DNA from: Flavobacterium subsaxonicum WB 4.1-42 = DSM 21790 | GTDB taxonomy: Bacteria > Bacteroidota > Bacteroidia > Flavobacteriales > Flavobacteriaceae | Reading direction: 5' to 3' | NCBI RefSeq assembly: GCF_000422725.1 | Contig: NZ_KE383913.1 | Coordinates: 38,375-78,484, forward strand | Length of the DNA: 40,110 bases | In this document: piece by piece, positions 1-7,274 of the stretch | Numbering within the stretch: position 1 is the stretch's first letter | How the letters are laid out: every line of letters begins with the position of its first letter | Notes under the pieces: model-generated | What the model was told of the DNA's origin: nothing | What the model saw: the letters and a program-made list of their open reading frames with translations, nothing else | Database searches by the model: none | Program-made: the position numbers and the translations under genes

Positions 1-256
1 GCAAGGTCTCGAAGACCTTGTAGGTTTAAAAATTCAACATACCCCACGCCAAATCCTTTAATTAACACCTACAAGGTTCTAAAAACCTTGCAGGAGGCAC
101 TGCGATTGTGAGCCCCGACGGGCGGCCTTTAACAATACCTAACTTACCGGCAGCCCGCGTGAGGGATTGAAGCGGATAGCCCACAGCAGGCGCTGAGGCA
201 CGAAGCCGCCTGCGAGGACTATGAGCGTAAAGCCCGACCCGAAGGGACACGCCCAA
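1..256. repeat. GC-rich structured intergenic repeat cluster
   Basis: The window opens inside a palindromic element (1-24) and a second version lies at 68-94; both are built around CAAGG...CCTTG arms. The following 95-256 is much richer in G and C than its surroundings. It contains a strong stem, GCAGGC at 186-191 with GCCTGC at 208-213, and inside it GGC/GCC closing an ACGAA loop. A near-perfect third copy of the palindrome sits at 32257-32283. I see no credible protein; an open minus-strand frame over 62-256 is low complexity and unlike flavobacterial proteins. I infer a dispersed non-coding repeat of the kind common between flavobacterial genes. Confidence 0.6.
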
Positions 257-341
257 ATACTACTTATGCAGAATTATTAAAAATAACGTTATAATATTAT
301 TTTAGGCAAGGTTATAGAGGCCTTAAATAAACACTTCTGAT

Positions 342-349
342 TAATTTTG
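342..349 (+). promoter_or_regulatory. Candidate -7 promoter element for the glutamate synthase-like gene
   Basis: TAATTTTG matches the Bacteroidota -7 consensus TAnnTTTG exactly. It lies 67 bases before the ATG at 417. No good -33 TTG is visible at the expected distance. The rest of 257-416 holds nothing else recognisable. Confidence 0.45.
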
Positions 350-416
350 TAAGTACCAACATAAAATCTGCCACACCGTAAGGCTTTTGCCTAAAACCTG
401 GGAGTACCTATTTATT

Positions 417-1997
417 ATGAGAAAGATATTTTTGCTTGCCAGTTTTACATCGCTGGCTATAATTGCGCTGCTCACCTACATAAACTTAAAATCGATACTG
501 CTGCTGCTTATATTTTTACCCCTTATTGTAATGGGGCTGTATGATATGTACCAGTCTAAAAAAACCATTCGGCGTAACTTTCCGCTATTGGGCAGGCTGC
601 GTTATTTGCTGGAGTCTATAGGCCCGGAAATTCGCCAGTACTTTGTGGAGACCGATTTAGATGGCAAGCCTTTTAACCGCCTGCAGCGCAGCCTGGTGTA
701 CCAGCGCAGTAAAAAAGAAACCGACACTATGCCTTTTGGTACGCAGTTAGACGTGTATAACGAGGGTTACGAATGGATAAACCACAGTATACGTGCCATT
801 GCATTTGCCGATATAGATATGGACCCGCGGGTTAAAATAGGCTCATCGCAATGCGAACAGCCTTACATGGCCAGCCTTTTTAATATTAGCGCCATGAGCT
901 ATGGGTCGCTTAGCAAGAACGCCATACTGGCGTTAAATTCCGGAGCGCAACAGGGTAATTTTTACCACAACACGGGCGAAGGTGGCCTATCGCCTTACCA
1001 CCTTATGGGCGGCGATGTGGTGTGGAATATTGGTACCGGCTATTTTAGCTGCCGCGACCAGGACGGCCATTTTAGTTATGAAGAATATGCTAAACGTGCC
1101 GTACTGGATAAGGTAAAGATGATTGAGATAAAATTCTCGCAGGGTGCCAAACCGGGCCACGGCGGTATTTTGCCTAAAGAAAAAGTAACCGACGAAATTG
1201 CCAACATACGTTTGGTGGGCAGGGGCCATGATATTGTGAGTCCGCCCTACCATTCGGCATTCACCACGCCTTTAGAGCTAATGGATTTTGTTAAGCTGCT
1301 GCGCAAGGGCAGTGGCGGCAAGCCCGTTGGCATGAAAATTTGTATTGGCAACAAGCACGAGTTTATTGCCATTTGCAAGGCTATGATACAAACCAATACC
1401 TACCTTGATTTTATTACGGTAGATGGCGGCGAGGGCGGCACGGGTGCCGCCCCGCAGGAATACAGCGACCACGTGGGCATGCCACTACGCGATGCGGTTG
1501 CCTTTGTGTACGACTGCCTTGTGGGTTATGGCATTAAAGACCAGATTAAAATTATTTGCAGTGGTAAGATAGTTACCGGTTTTGATATTATTAAGTCGCT
1601 TTCTATTGGTGCCGATGTGTGCAACTCTGCCCGTGGAATGATGTTTGCGCTGGGCTGCATTCAGGCTTTAGAATGCCACAACAACACCTGCCCTACCGGC
1701 GTGGCCACGCAGGACCCGAGCCTTACCAAAGGTTTGGTGCCCGAAGAAAAAAGCGTGCGGGTGTACCGCTTTCAGCACGAAACGGTTAAGAGTGCCATGG
1801 ATTTGATGGCTTCGGCCGGCATACGCCATCCTGATGATGTAGACCGAAGTGTGGTGAGTATGCGTGTAGACCGTACGAGCATTAAAACTTACGGGCAAAC
1901 CTATCCTGAACCAATACCGGGTTGCATGCTGGAAGGGCACTCTGTACCTACCGATATGTTTTACTTTTGGAAGAAAGCGAGCGCTGAGAAGTTTTAA
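417..1997 (+). CDS. Membrane-anchored FMN-binding glutamate synthase family protein
   Basis: The 526-residue product matches the FMN/iron-sulfur synthase core of glutamate synthase (GltS family, COG0069 type). Two hydrophobic segments at about residues 3-20 and 25-43 anchor it in the inner membrane. The 3Fe-4S cluster motif C-x5-C-x4-C is visible as C414, C420 and C425, followed by PTGVATQ. The glycine-rich stretch around DGGEGGTGAAP belongs to the FMN/substrate barrel. There is no N-terminal glutamine amidotransferase domain and no small-subunit gene nearby, so ordinary glutamine-dependent GOGAT activity is doubtful; the true electron donor and substrate are unknown. The frame can be opened at a TTG at 387, but ATG at 417 starts directly with the hydrophobic anchor and is preferred. 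It appears monocistronic. Confidence 0.88.
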   Translation: MRKIFLLASFTSLAIIALLTYINLKSILLLLIFLPLIVMGLYDMYQSKKTIRRNFPLLGRLRYLLESIGPEIRQYFVETDLDGKPFNRLQRSLVYQRSKKETDTMPFGTQLDVYNEGYEWINHSIRAIAFADIDMDPRVKIGSSQCEQPYMASLFNISAMSYGSLSKNAILALNSGAQQGNFYHNTGEGGLSPYHLMGGDVVWNIGTGYFSCRDQDGHFSYEEYAKRAVLDKVKMIEIKFSQGAKPGHGGILPKEKVTDEIANIRLVGRGHDIVSPPYHSAFTTPLELMDFVKLLRKGSGGKPVGMKICIGNKHEFIAICKAMIQTNTYLDFITVDGGEGGTGAAPQEYSDHVGMPLRDAVAFVYDCLVGYGIKDQIKIICSGKIVTGFDIIKSLSIGADVCNSARGMMFALGCIQALECHNNTCPTGVATQDPSLTKGLVPEEKSVRVYRFQHETVKSAMDLMASAGIRHPDDVDRSVVSMRVDRTSIKTYGQTYPEPIPGCMLEGHSVPTDMFYFWKKASAEKF

Positions 1998-2016
1998 TTG
2001 CTGTTTGAGCTATACC

Positions 2017-2120
2017 ACAGAGATACTCAGAGGGAGCGCAGACCTGCCTGCCGGCAGACAGGGGTTCGCAAAGAAAGAAATAAGCTGGAGTTAGCACCTG
2101 CGGTGTGAGGACACAAAGAA
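2017..2120. repeat. Degenerate CACAGAG-type intergenic repeat
   Basis: ACCACAGAGATACTCAGAG followed later by CGCAAAGAAAG and ACACAAAGAACAAAG resembles the copies at 19140-19180 and 20259-20427. An embedded CTGCCTGCCGGCAGACAG forms a compact hairpin. No coding potential is seen. Confidence 0.45.
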
Positions 2121-2156
2121 CAAAGCAGTGCAAAAGCCAATACAATATATAACAAA

Positions 2157-2186
2157 AAACCCGAAGCAGTTGCTTCGGGTTTTTTA
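2157..2186. terminator. Bidirectional intrinsic terminator
   Basis: A 9-bp stem CCCGAAGCA/TGCTTCGGG with a two-base tip is followed by six T on the plus strand and preceded by six A, so it also gives a U-run on the minus strand. It ends the minus-strand gene at 2188 directly and could stop read-through from the glutamate synthase-like gene. Confidence 0.85.
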
Positions 2187-2187
2187 A

Positions 2188-2574
2188 TTAGCCTTGTTTT
2201 TCTTCAAGGTATTCTTTTAGTTTCTTTTTGTTGTCGGCTCTTGTAGCGGCAAAAGCTTTGTACTGGTCGGCGGTAAGAACGCTTTTTAGTTTTGCTTCGC
2301 GGTCTTCGTCTATGGTTTTAAGTTTTTTGGCAGCCTCTACTTTGTTTACGCTTTTTGCCTTGCTTTCTTTAACCTTAACCAGGTAGGCTTTGTTTATTTC
2401 TAAAACCTTGGCATACTGGCTGTCGTTTAGGGTAAGCTGTGTTTTCATGCCATCGGTTACTTTTTTGGCGCCTTCGGCAACCCTGTCCTGTGCCATAGCC
2501 GATGTTGTAAACAACACTAACAGTGCCACTGCACTTAGTACTGCCCTTGAAGCAGCTTTAAAATTCCTGATCAT
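2188..2574 (-). CDS. Small periplasmic protein, Spy/LTxxQ-like
   Basis: The 128-residue protein has a clear Sec signal peptide ending near AMAQ (about residue 29). The mature part is a Lys/Glu/Ala-rich, almost purely helical chain. It contains two weak LTxxQ-like segments (LTLNDSQYAKV and LTADQYKAF), as in the Spy/CpxP fold of periplasmic ATP-independent chaperones and envelope-stress proteins. Flavobacteria have many such small proteins; the family assignment is by pattern only. It has its own promoter (2627-2654) and a terminator directly after the stop, so it is probably transcribed alone. The chaperone role is inferred. Confidence 0.7.
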   Translation of the reverse strand: MIRNFKAASRAVLSAVALLVLFTTSAMAQDRVAEGAKKVTDGMKTQLTLNDSQYAKVLEINKAYLVKVKESKAKSVNKVEAAKKLKTIDEDREAKLKSVLTADQYKAFAATRADNKKKLKEYLEEKQG

Positions 2575-2626
2575 ATTTGTTTTATTTATAGGTTGATATG
2601 CTATTTTTGGGCAACGGTTGCGTACC

Positions 2627-2654
2627 CAAATTTAATTGTCCGAATATACTCAAA
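2627..2654 (-). promoter_or_regulatory. Promoter of the Spy-like gene (-33 TTTG, -7 TAAATTTG)
   Basis: On the minus strand TTTG (2654-2651), a 16-base spacer and TAAATTTG (2634-2627) fit the Bacteroidota promoter pattern. The predicted start lies about 45 bases before the ATG at 2574. Confidence 0.55.
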
Positions 2655-2765
2655 TTGATTAGCTATACAAAAAAATTATTACGGGTTAAGGGGATATTTT
2701 TTAAGAGTGAAGGAGAACACAGTACTTGCATTATATGGCAAGCCAATTTATATGTATCGATTTTG

Positions 2766-3224
2766 CTAATACAAAGCGTATTCAATATTTGAATATCTAA
2801 TTATCCATTTTTCCTGATAATAAAATATATAAGCAATCCTATAACCTTTTTGAAGAACAAAATCACAACAACTTTCATTTTGCTTTGATTTGATTTTTAT
2901 AATTGGCATAGTATCCAGATTTGAATAATCGTAATTAAAGTATGCTGATAAATCATTTGTTTTTTGCACTATATTTTCTTTCGAAAAAAAAAGTTTATCA
3001 TTCACAAAGACTTCAATATTATCATTAATAAATTCACTCAGAAAAATAAATGTAATATCGTTATGTTTCGATTTTTTATAATAACCTTGTTTTTTGTCGG
3101 TTTCATGTTGAACCTCCAAACTTGTACCACAGGTTAAACTATAAATAAAATTAGTTTTTGCAGAATTACACCCGGCCAAACATAGAGCTATTAAAAGCAT
3201 ATATAGTGTAGCATTACCCCTCAT
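2766..3224 (-). CDS. Hypothetical lipoprotein
   Basis: This 152-residue protein begins with a short signal peptide ending in the lipobox LAGC, with the lipid-modified Cys at residue 19. It would therefore be an envelope lipoprotein. The mature part is rich in Asn, Lys, Tyr and Phe and contains four further cysteines or so, including an adjacent pair (SCCDF). I recognise no family. The codon use is strongly AT-biased compared with the accC operon. It is the last of five small minus-strand genes (5211 down to 2766) and has no clear terminator or promoter of its own. Confidence 0.6.
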   Translation of the reverse strand: MRGNATLYMLLIALCLAGCNSAKTNFIYSLTCGTSLEVQHETDKKQGYYKKSKHNDITFIFLSEFINDNIEVFVNDKLFFSKENIVQKTNDLSAYFNYDYSNLDTMPIIKIKSKQNESCCDFVLQKGYRIAYIFYYQEKWIIRYSNIEYALY

Positions 3225-3270
3225 ATAATTTACTGTATAGACATTTAAATATCCGTGCTATTGTAATAAA

Positions 3271-3486
3271 CTATTTAAGGCCCCTAATATAGCTGATAAA
3301 AAAACCTATTGCCATAAGCAAACAGCCAATAAAATAAACCCTAAATTGTATTCTTCTGATACTTCTAAAAGATTTTGAAGTAGATGTATCCGATAGCTCG
3401 TTTTTCGACGCATCCTTCATCATCCAATAACAAACAAAAGCTACAAATAAAAATAGAACACAAAAAATCAAATTATTAAAATTCAT
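3271..3486 (-). CDS. Small two-helix membrane protein
   Basis: The 71-residue product has hydrophobic segments at about residues 6-22 and 50-66 joined by a polar Ser/Lys/Arg-rich loop. This predicts a hairpin membrane protein. It resembles the 64-residue product at 5017-5211 in length, topology and a loosely matching linker (KDASKN against KSVAKN), so the two may be diverged duplicates. No known family. The upstream neighbour ends 63 bases away, across a perfect 7-bp palindrome (3530-3544). Confidence 0.5.
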   Translation of the reverse strand: MNFNNLIFCVLFLFVAFVCYWMMKDASKNELSDTSTSKSFRSIRRIQFRVYFIGCLLMAIGFFISYIRGLK

Positions 3487-3529
3487 AAGCCATTTTATTT
3501 GAATATATTCTAAAGTTTTAATGCGAAGG

Positions 3530-3544
3530 CACTACCAGGTAGTG
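3530..3544. repeat. Perfect short palindrome CACTACC-A-GGTAGTG
   Basis: Seven-base arms around a single A lie five bases past the stop of the 3550-4293 gene. There is no T-run on the minus strand, so it may be an RNA 3'-end stabiliser or weak terminator rather than a full intrinsic terminator. Confidence 0.35.
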
Positions 3545-3549
3545 GATGT

Positions 3550-4293
3550 TTATTTACCGCTTTTTAACCGACTTAGATAATAAATAGTCTCTTTGTCTCT
3601 TGGTTTGATTTCCAAATATTTAAAATCTCCTTTAGTGTACAATTTAAAGCTGTACTCTGTAGCTGTATCTAAAAACCCTTCCCGATCTGTCGGGGTATTA
3701 AACGTAAATTGCAGTTTTTCGGGATCAATTTTCCATTTAAAATTGCTTAGAATATTATCCCCCATTAATAATTTACCTCCTCCATTGTCGTTAAAAACTA
3801 CTGTTTTACAAACATTTGCTACAATAAATGTATCTTCGTCAACTTGTGTTTTACACATTCCCCAACTACCATAAATTTGTTCTGTCTTCTGTTTTATATG
3901 TAGCTTTTCTGCAATTGTAAACCAAAGGTTTCCCGCTATTACAATTTGATTATCGGAATAAAATAACAGTTTATTTTTATTGGTTACTATCATGGGGTTA
4001 TGCCTTTCTGCGGAAGATCTGACATCAAATACATCAACTTTTAGCCACTTGTTTTTATCCGGTTCTAAAATAGAAACCTGCAAATTAGCTACATCAAGAC
4101 CGCCTATTTTTTTTGCGGCCTCATTGGTTATAGTCAACACACTGTACAACGTATCAATCTCTATTACATCTTTGGCAAACAGGATAACGTGTTTATTGCC
4201 TGATACAAATTTTAAAAATTTCTTTTCTTCAGAAGAATTTAAAATGCTCAGTAAGGCAAATGTAAGTGCAATTAAGACTTTTATATTTTTCAT
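3550..4293 (-). CDS. Hypothetical secreted protein with lipocalin-like C-terminal half
   Basis: The 247-residue protein has an N-terminal hydrophobic segment (about residues 4-20) that should act as a signal peptide; there is no lipobox Cys. Residues from about 140 begin YGSWGMCKTQ and continue as alternating hydrophobic strands (VVFNDNGGGKLL, FKWKIDPEKLQFTF, FKLYTKGDFKYLEI). This resembles the lipocalin-like/DUF beta-barrel domains that open with a G-x-W motif. The N-terminal half is unrecognised. It belongs to the AT-rich block of small envelope proteins. Function unknown; the lipocalin-like call is pattern-based. Confidence 0.6.
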   Translation of the reverse strand: MKNIKVLIALTFALLSILNSSEEKKFLKFVSGNKHVILFAKDVIEIDTLYSVLTITNEAAKKIGGLDVANLQVSILEPDKNKWLKVDVFDVRSSAERHNPMIVTNKNKLLFYSDNQIVIAGNLWFTIAEKLHIKQKTEQIYGSWGMCKTQVDEDTFIVANVCKTVVFNDNGGGKLLMGDNILSNFKWKIDPEKLQFTFNTPTDREGFLDTATEYSFKLYTKGDFKYLEIKPRDKETIYYLSRLKSGK

Positions 4294-4306
4294 ATTTTCC
4301 TATTAT

Positions 4307-4338
4307 TAATCCATACCAATTAGCGAGGGCATGGATTA
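4307..4338. repeat. Inverted repeat TAATCCAT...ATGGATTA
   Basis: Eight-base perfect arms (4307-4314 and 4331-4338) lie between the 4375-4854 gene and the start of the 3550-4293 gene. It could be an operator or RNA hairpin; no T-run supports a terminator. Confidence 0.3.
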
Positions 4339-4374
4339 CAAATCTGCACTATTTTGGTTATCATTGTTCAGAAT

Positions 4375-4854
4375 TTATTCCTTCTCCTCATTGTGCATAA
4401 AATTATATTCACTTATCCGTAAAGAATCTATGTACTTTTGCAATTCTTCACTTTCATAAAAATCTATTGCCCGTGCTAAATCCAGCGAACCATCCGGGTG
4501 GTCTGGTGGCATCGCAATTGGAATATACACTTCTTTATCCAGCCAGTTTTTTAGCAATTTACTTCTATTTTTATCTTCATAGAACCACCGTATATTAAAA
4601 GTTGAATGAAAATAATACGTGAGATCTTTAACAGTATCCATTTCAAGGTGCATTCTTTTATAGTTGGCTTCTCTTGACCTATTGTAAACTTCGCTAAACA
4701 AACATTTCTTATAATTGAGTAATTCTTTTTCTATTTGAATTGAATCTTCGATACTTAATGCATATTTTTCGATTAAACTATTACTTTCACTTTTACTGCA
4801 CGCTTGTAGTATTAGGAAAAGGAGTATGCTCACGATTATTAAATATCTTTTCAT
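4375..4854 (-). CDS. Hypothetical lipoprotein
   Basis: The 159-residue protein starts with a hydrophobic signal and the lipobox LQAC, with the modified Cys at residue 19, followed by SKSESN. The mature part is charged and mostly helical in appearance, rich in Glu, Lys and Tyr, with one Pro-rich stretch (IPIAMPPDHPDGS) in the second half. No family is recognised. It sits between the two-helix membrane protein upstream (5017-5211) and the lipocalin-like protein downstream, all on the minus strand, and shares their AT-rich composition. Confidence 0.58.
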   Translation of the reverse strand: MKRYLIIVSILLFLILQACSKSESNSLIEKYALSIEDSIQIEKELLNYKKCLFSEVYNRSREANYKRMHLEMDTVKDLTYYFHSTFNIRWFYEDKNRSKLLKNWLDKEVYIPIAMPPDHPDGSLDLARAIDFYESEELQKYIDSLRISEYNFMHNEEKE

Positions 4855-4904
4855 AATTGCCTGTTGTTACTAACTCATTTAATACTTAAGTGCAGCTATT
4901 TACC

Positions 4905-4955
4905 CCCGCAATATACCAATTTACCCCAAATAAAAAGCCTCTGCTTTTCAGCAGA
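4905..4955. repeat. 51-base direct repeat, copy A (decayed terminator)
   Basis: These 51 bases are identical to 5238-5288, 333 bases away. In this copy the second arm of the terminator hairpin diverges straight after the repeat (GCAGAAGTATGC), leaving only a weak TCTGC/GCAGA stem. It lies downstream of the 5017-5211 gene. Confidence 0.85.
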
Positions 4956-5016
4956 AGTATGCTTACTTTTTTACTGATATTAATTAATTGAACTAAATAT
5001 TATCTGATAGGGATTT

Positions 5017-5211
5017 TTAGACTGATTTACAAAAGTAAATGATTGACATTAATACACATGCGATAATAGCCAGCCAATGCTTAAATAAATTTACTTTATG
5101 AACAGATGTTAGCGTTTTTGATTCTATATTTTTTGCGACCGACTTTTTTAAAAAATACAAAAGGCAAGCTCCCGCCAGTAATAGAAGCGCCAAAATTAAA
5201 TCCTTATTCAT
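5017..5211 (-). CDS. Small two-helix membrane protein flanked by direct repeats
   Basis: The 64-residue product has hydrophobic segments at about residues 5-20 and 45-60, separated by a Lys/Ser-rich loop. It should sit as a hairpin in the membrane. Both sides of the gene carry the same 51-base sequence (4905-4955 and 5238-5288), so gene plus terminator look like one arm of a tandem duplication or an inserted unit. It resembles the 3271-3486 product weakly. No known family; a real gene is likely but not certain, because it is short and rests on composition, topology and context. Confidence 0.45.
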   Translation of the reverse strand: MNKDLILALLLLAGACLLYFLKKSVAKNIESKTLTSVHKVNLFKHWLAIIACVLMSIIYFCKSV

Positions 5212-5237
5212 ACCTTTTATTAAACTTTACAATATCT

Positions 5238-5288
5238 CCCGCAATATACCAATTTACCCCAAATAAAAAGCCTCTGCTTTTCAGCAGA
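5238..5288. repeat. 51-base direct repeat, copy B
   Basis: Identical to 4905-4955. This copy contains the first arm and loop of an intact terminator hairpin that continues to 5293. Confidence 0.85.
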
Positions 5289-5294
5289 GGCTTA
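5262..5294 (-). terminator. Terminator of the accC operon
   Basis: A perfect 10-bp stem AAGCCTCTGC/GCAGAGGCTT with a TTTTCA... loop is followed on the minus strand by CTTTTTATTT. It lies about 25 bases past the accC stop codon and ends the DUF177-rpmF-fabH-accB-accC transcripts. Confidence 0.85.
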
Positions 5295-5317
5295 AGTATA
5301 TCAAAAGTGTAAAAAGA

Positions 5318-6670
5318 CTATTCTTCTACACGTTCTTTCATTTTAAAACCTTCCATAAACTTTGTGGTGTAGTTACCGGCAACATAATCCGGCTCGTCCA
5401 TCAGCTGCCTGTGGAAAGGTATAGTGGTTTTAATACCCTCTATTATAAACTCGTCTAAGGCGCGCTTCATTTTGCTTATGGCCTCTTCCCTGGTTTGGGC
5501 GGTGGTAATAAGCTTGGCTATCATAGAGTCGTAATTTGGCGGTATGGTGTAGCCGCTGTAAACGTGGGTATCTAACCTTACACCGTGGCCACCCGGCATG
5601 TGCAGGGTAGTAATTTTGCCCGGCGACGGACGAAAATCGTTATACGGGTCTTCGGCATTAATACGGCACTCTATAGAGTGCATTTGCGGCAGGTAGTTTT
5701 TGCCACTAATAGGCACACCGGCTGCAACAAGTATTTGCTCGCGTATAAGGTCGTAATCTATAACCTGCTCGGTTATAGGGTGCTCTACCTGTATACGGGT
5801 ATTCATTTCCATAAAGTAGAAATTTCTGTGCTTGTCTACCAAAAATTCTACCGTACCGGCACCTTCGTAAGCAATGTACTCTGCGGCTTTAACAGCAGCA
5901 GCGCCCATTTTATCGCGAAGCTCGTCTGTCATAAACGGCGATGGTGTTTCTTCGGTAAGTTTTTGGTGGCGGCGCTGTACAGAGCAGTCCCTTTCAGAAA
6001 GGTGGCAGGCTTTACCAAACGAGTCGCCCACTACCTGAATTTCTATGTGGCGTGGCTCCTCTATCAGTTTTTCCATGTACATACCGTCGTTTCCAAAAGA
6101 GGCAGCAGCTTCCTGCCTGGCGCTTTCCCAGGCTTTTAGCAACTCTTCTTCTTTCCACACGGCGCGCATACCTTTACCCCCGCCGCCGGCCGTAGCCTTA
6201 AGCATTACAGGGTAGCCAAACTCTTTTGCAAGTTTTACGGTTTGCTCGTACGATTCTAATAAACCGTCAGACCCGGGTACGCACGGTACACCGGCTGCCT
6301 TCATGGTTGCTTTGGCCGTAGCCTTGTCGCCCATTTTGTCTATCATCTCTGGCGAAGCGCCTATAAATTTAATACCGTGCTCCTGGCAAATACGCGAAAA
6401 ACGTGCGTTTTCGCTCAAAAAACCGTAGCCCGGGTGTATGGCATCGGCATTTGTAATCTCGGCAGCTGCAATTATATTCGATATTTTCAGGTAAGAAAGG
6501 TTGCTTGGCGGCGGGCCTATACATACGGCTTCGTCGGCAAACTTTACGTGCAGGCTTTCGGCATCGGCAGTAGAGTATACTGCAACGGTTTTAATACCCA
6601 TTTCCCTGCAGGTTCTTATTACACGAAGTGCAATTTCTCCCCTGTTGGCAATTAATATTTTTTTAAACAT
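5318..6670 (-). CDS. accC: Acetyl-CoA carboxylase, biotin carboxylase subunit
   Basis: AccC carries out the first half-reaction of acetyl-CoA carboxylase, the ATP- and bicarbonate-dependent carboxylation of biotin on AccB, in the cytoplasm. At 450 residues it has the usual length. Visible are the N-terminal nucleotide-like fold (KKILIANRGEIALRVIR), the ATP-grasp glycine loop KATAGGGGKGMR (about residues 159-170), the metal and biotin region EMNTRIQVEHPITEQ and the C-terminal biotin carboxylase domain. It follows accB by 93 bases in the same operon; the spacer contains a 14-base tandem repeat. The carboxyltransferase genes accA/accD are not in the window. The alternative of a propionyl- or pyruvate-carboxylase subunit is less likely given the accB/fabH context. 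Confidence 0.96.
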   Translation of the reverse strand: MFKKILIANRGEIALRVIRTCREMGIKTVAVYSTADAESLHVKFADEAVCIGPPPSNLSYLKISNIIAAAEITNADAIHPGYGFLSENARFSRICQEHGIKFIGASPEMIDKMGDKATAKATMKAAGVPCVPGSDGLLESYEQTVKLAKEFGYPVMLKATAGGGGKGMRAVWKEEELLKAWESARQEAAASFGNDGMYMEKLIEEPRHIEIQVVGDSFGKACHLSERDCSVQRRHQKLTEETPSPFMTDELRDKMGAAAVKAAEYIAYEGAGTVEFLVDKHRNFYFMEMNTRIQVEHPITEQVIDYDLIREQILVAAGVPISGKNYLPQMHSIECRINAEDPYNDFRPSPGKITTLHMPGGHGVRLDTHVYSGYTIPPNYDSMIAKLITTAQTREEAISKMKRALDEFIIEGIKTTIPFHRQLMDEPDYVAGNYTTKFMEGFKMKERVEE

Positions 6671-6726
6671 CTTTTTTAGAAATTTTAAATTTTAAATTGA
6701 TAGATTTTAAATTATTTCAAATGGTG

Positions 6727-6758
6727 AAAATTCATCATTTAAAATTCATCATTTAAAA
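6727..6758. repeat. 14-base tandem repeat in the accB-accC spacer
   Basis: AAAATTCATCATTT occurs twice in a row (6727-6740, 6741-6754) and is followed by another AAAATT. The spacer 6671-6763 is otherwise AT-only filler without a recognisable terminator, so accB and accC probably remain one transcript. Confidence 0.6.
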
Positions 6759-6763
6759 TTTCA

Positions 6764-7246
6764 TTATGATGGATCTACAAGAAATAACGGCTGGTCGTAC
6801 TCTACCGGAGACGAATCGTCTACCAGTACTTTTACAATTTTGCCCGATACTTCGCTTTCAATTTCGTTAAACAGCTTCATGGCCTCGATAACACAAACAA
6901 CATCTCCTTTAGATATAGTGCTGCCAACCTCTACAAATGTAGGTTTGTCTGGAGACGGTTTCCTGTAAAGGGTACCAATAATTGGCGACTTAATTACAAG
7001 AAATTTAGACGTATCATCTGCAGCAGGGGCTGCCGGTGCGGCAGGTGTTGCAGGAGCCGTTGGCTGTGCCGCTACAGGTGCAGCAGGCTGGCTTACCGGC
7101 ACGTGCTGTATGTACGATGTAGCTTCGGCGCCAGGCTCGTTAGTTGTTTTTATGGTGATCTTAATATCATCCATCTCTAATTTAACTTCTGTAGCCCCGG
7201 ATTTAGCCACAAACTTGATTAGGTTTTGAATTTCTCTGATATCCAT
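6764..7246 (-). CDS. accB: Biotin carboxyl carrier protein of acetyl-CoA carboxylase
   Basis: The 160-residue protein carries the biotin that shuttles carboxyl groups between AccC and the carboxyltransferase. It shows the classic AccB layout. An N-terminal helical region (MDIREIQNLIKFV) comes first, then a flexible Ala/Pro linker at about residues 52-75. The C-terminal biotinyl domain (about 80-160) has the biotinylation site EAMKLFNEIE, the Lys being the modified residue; Leu replaces the commoner Met after it. The gene lies 28 bases after fabH and 93 before accC. Confidence 0.95.
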   Translation of the reverse strand: MDIREIQNLIKFVAKSGATEVKLEMDDIKITIKTTNEPGAEATSYIQHVPVSQPAAPVAAQPTAPATPAAPAAPAADDTSKFLVIKSPIIGTLYRKPSPDKPTFVEVGSTISKGDVVCVIEAMKLFNEIESEVSGKIVKVLVDDSSPVEYDQPLFLVDPS

Positions 7247-7274
7247 ACTTTTCCGTTTTGTTTAGTGTTTTGTT

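Noticed and set aside
62..256. Open frame of 64 codons on the minus strand
   Set aside because: It lies within the GC-rich structured repeat and its translation has no protein-like features.
5585..6139. Long open frame opposite accC
   Set aside because: Antisense shadow of a highly conserved gene; no start signal and no protein-like pattern.
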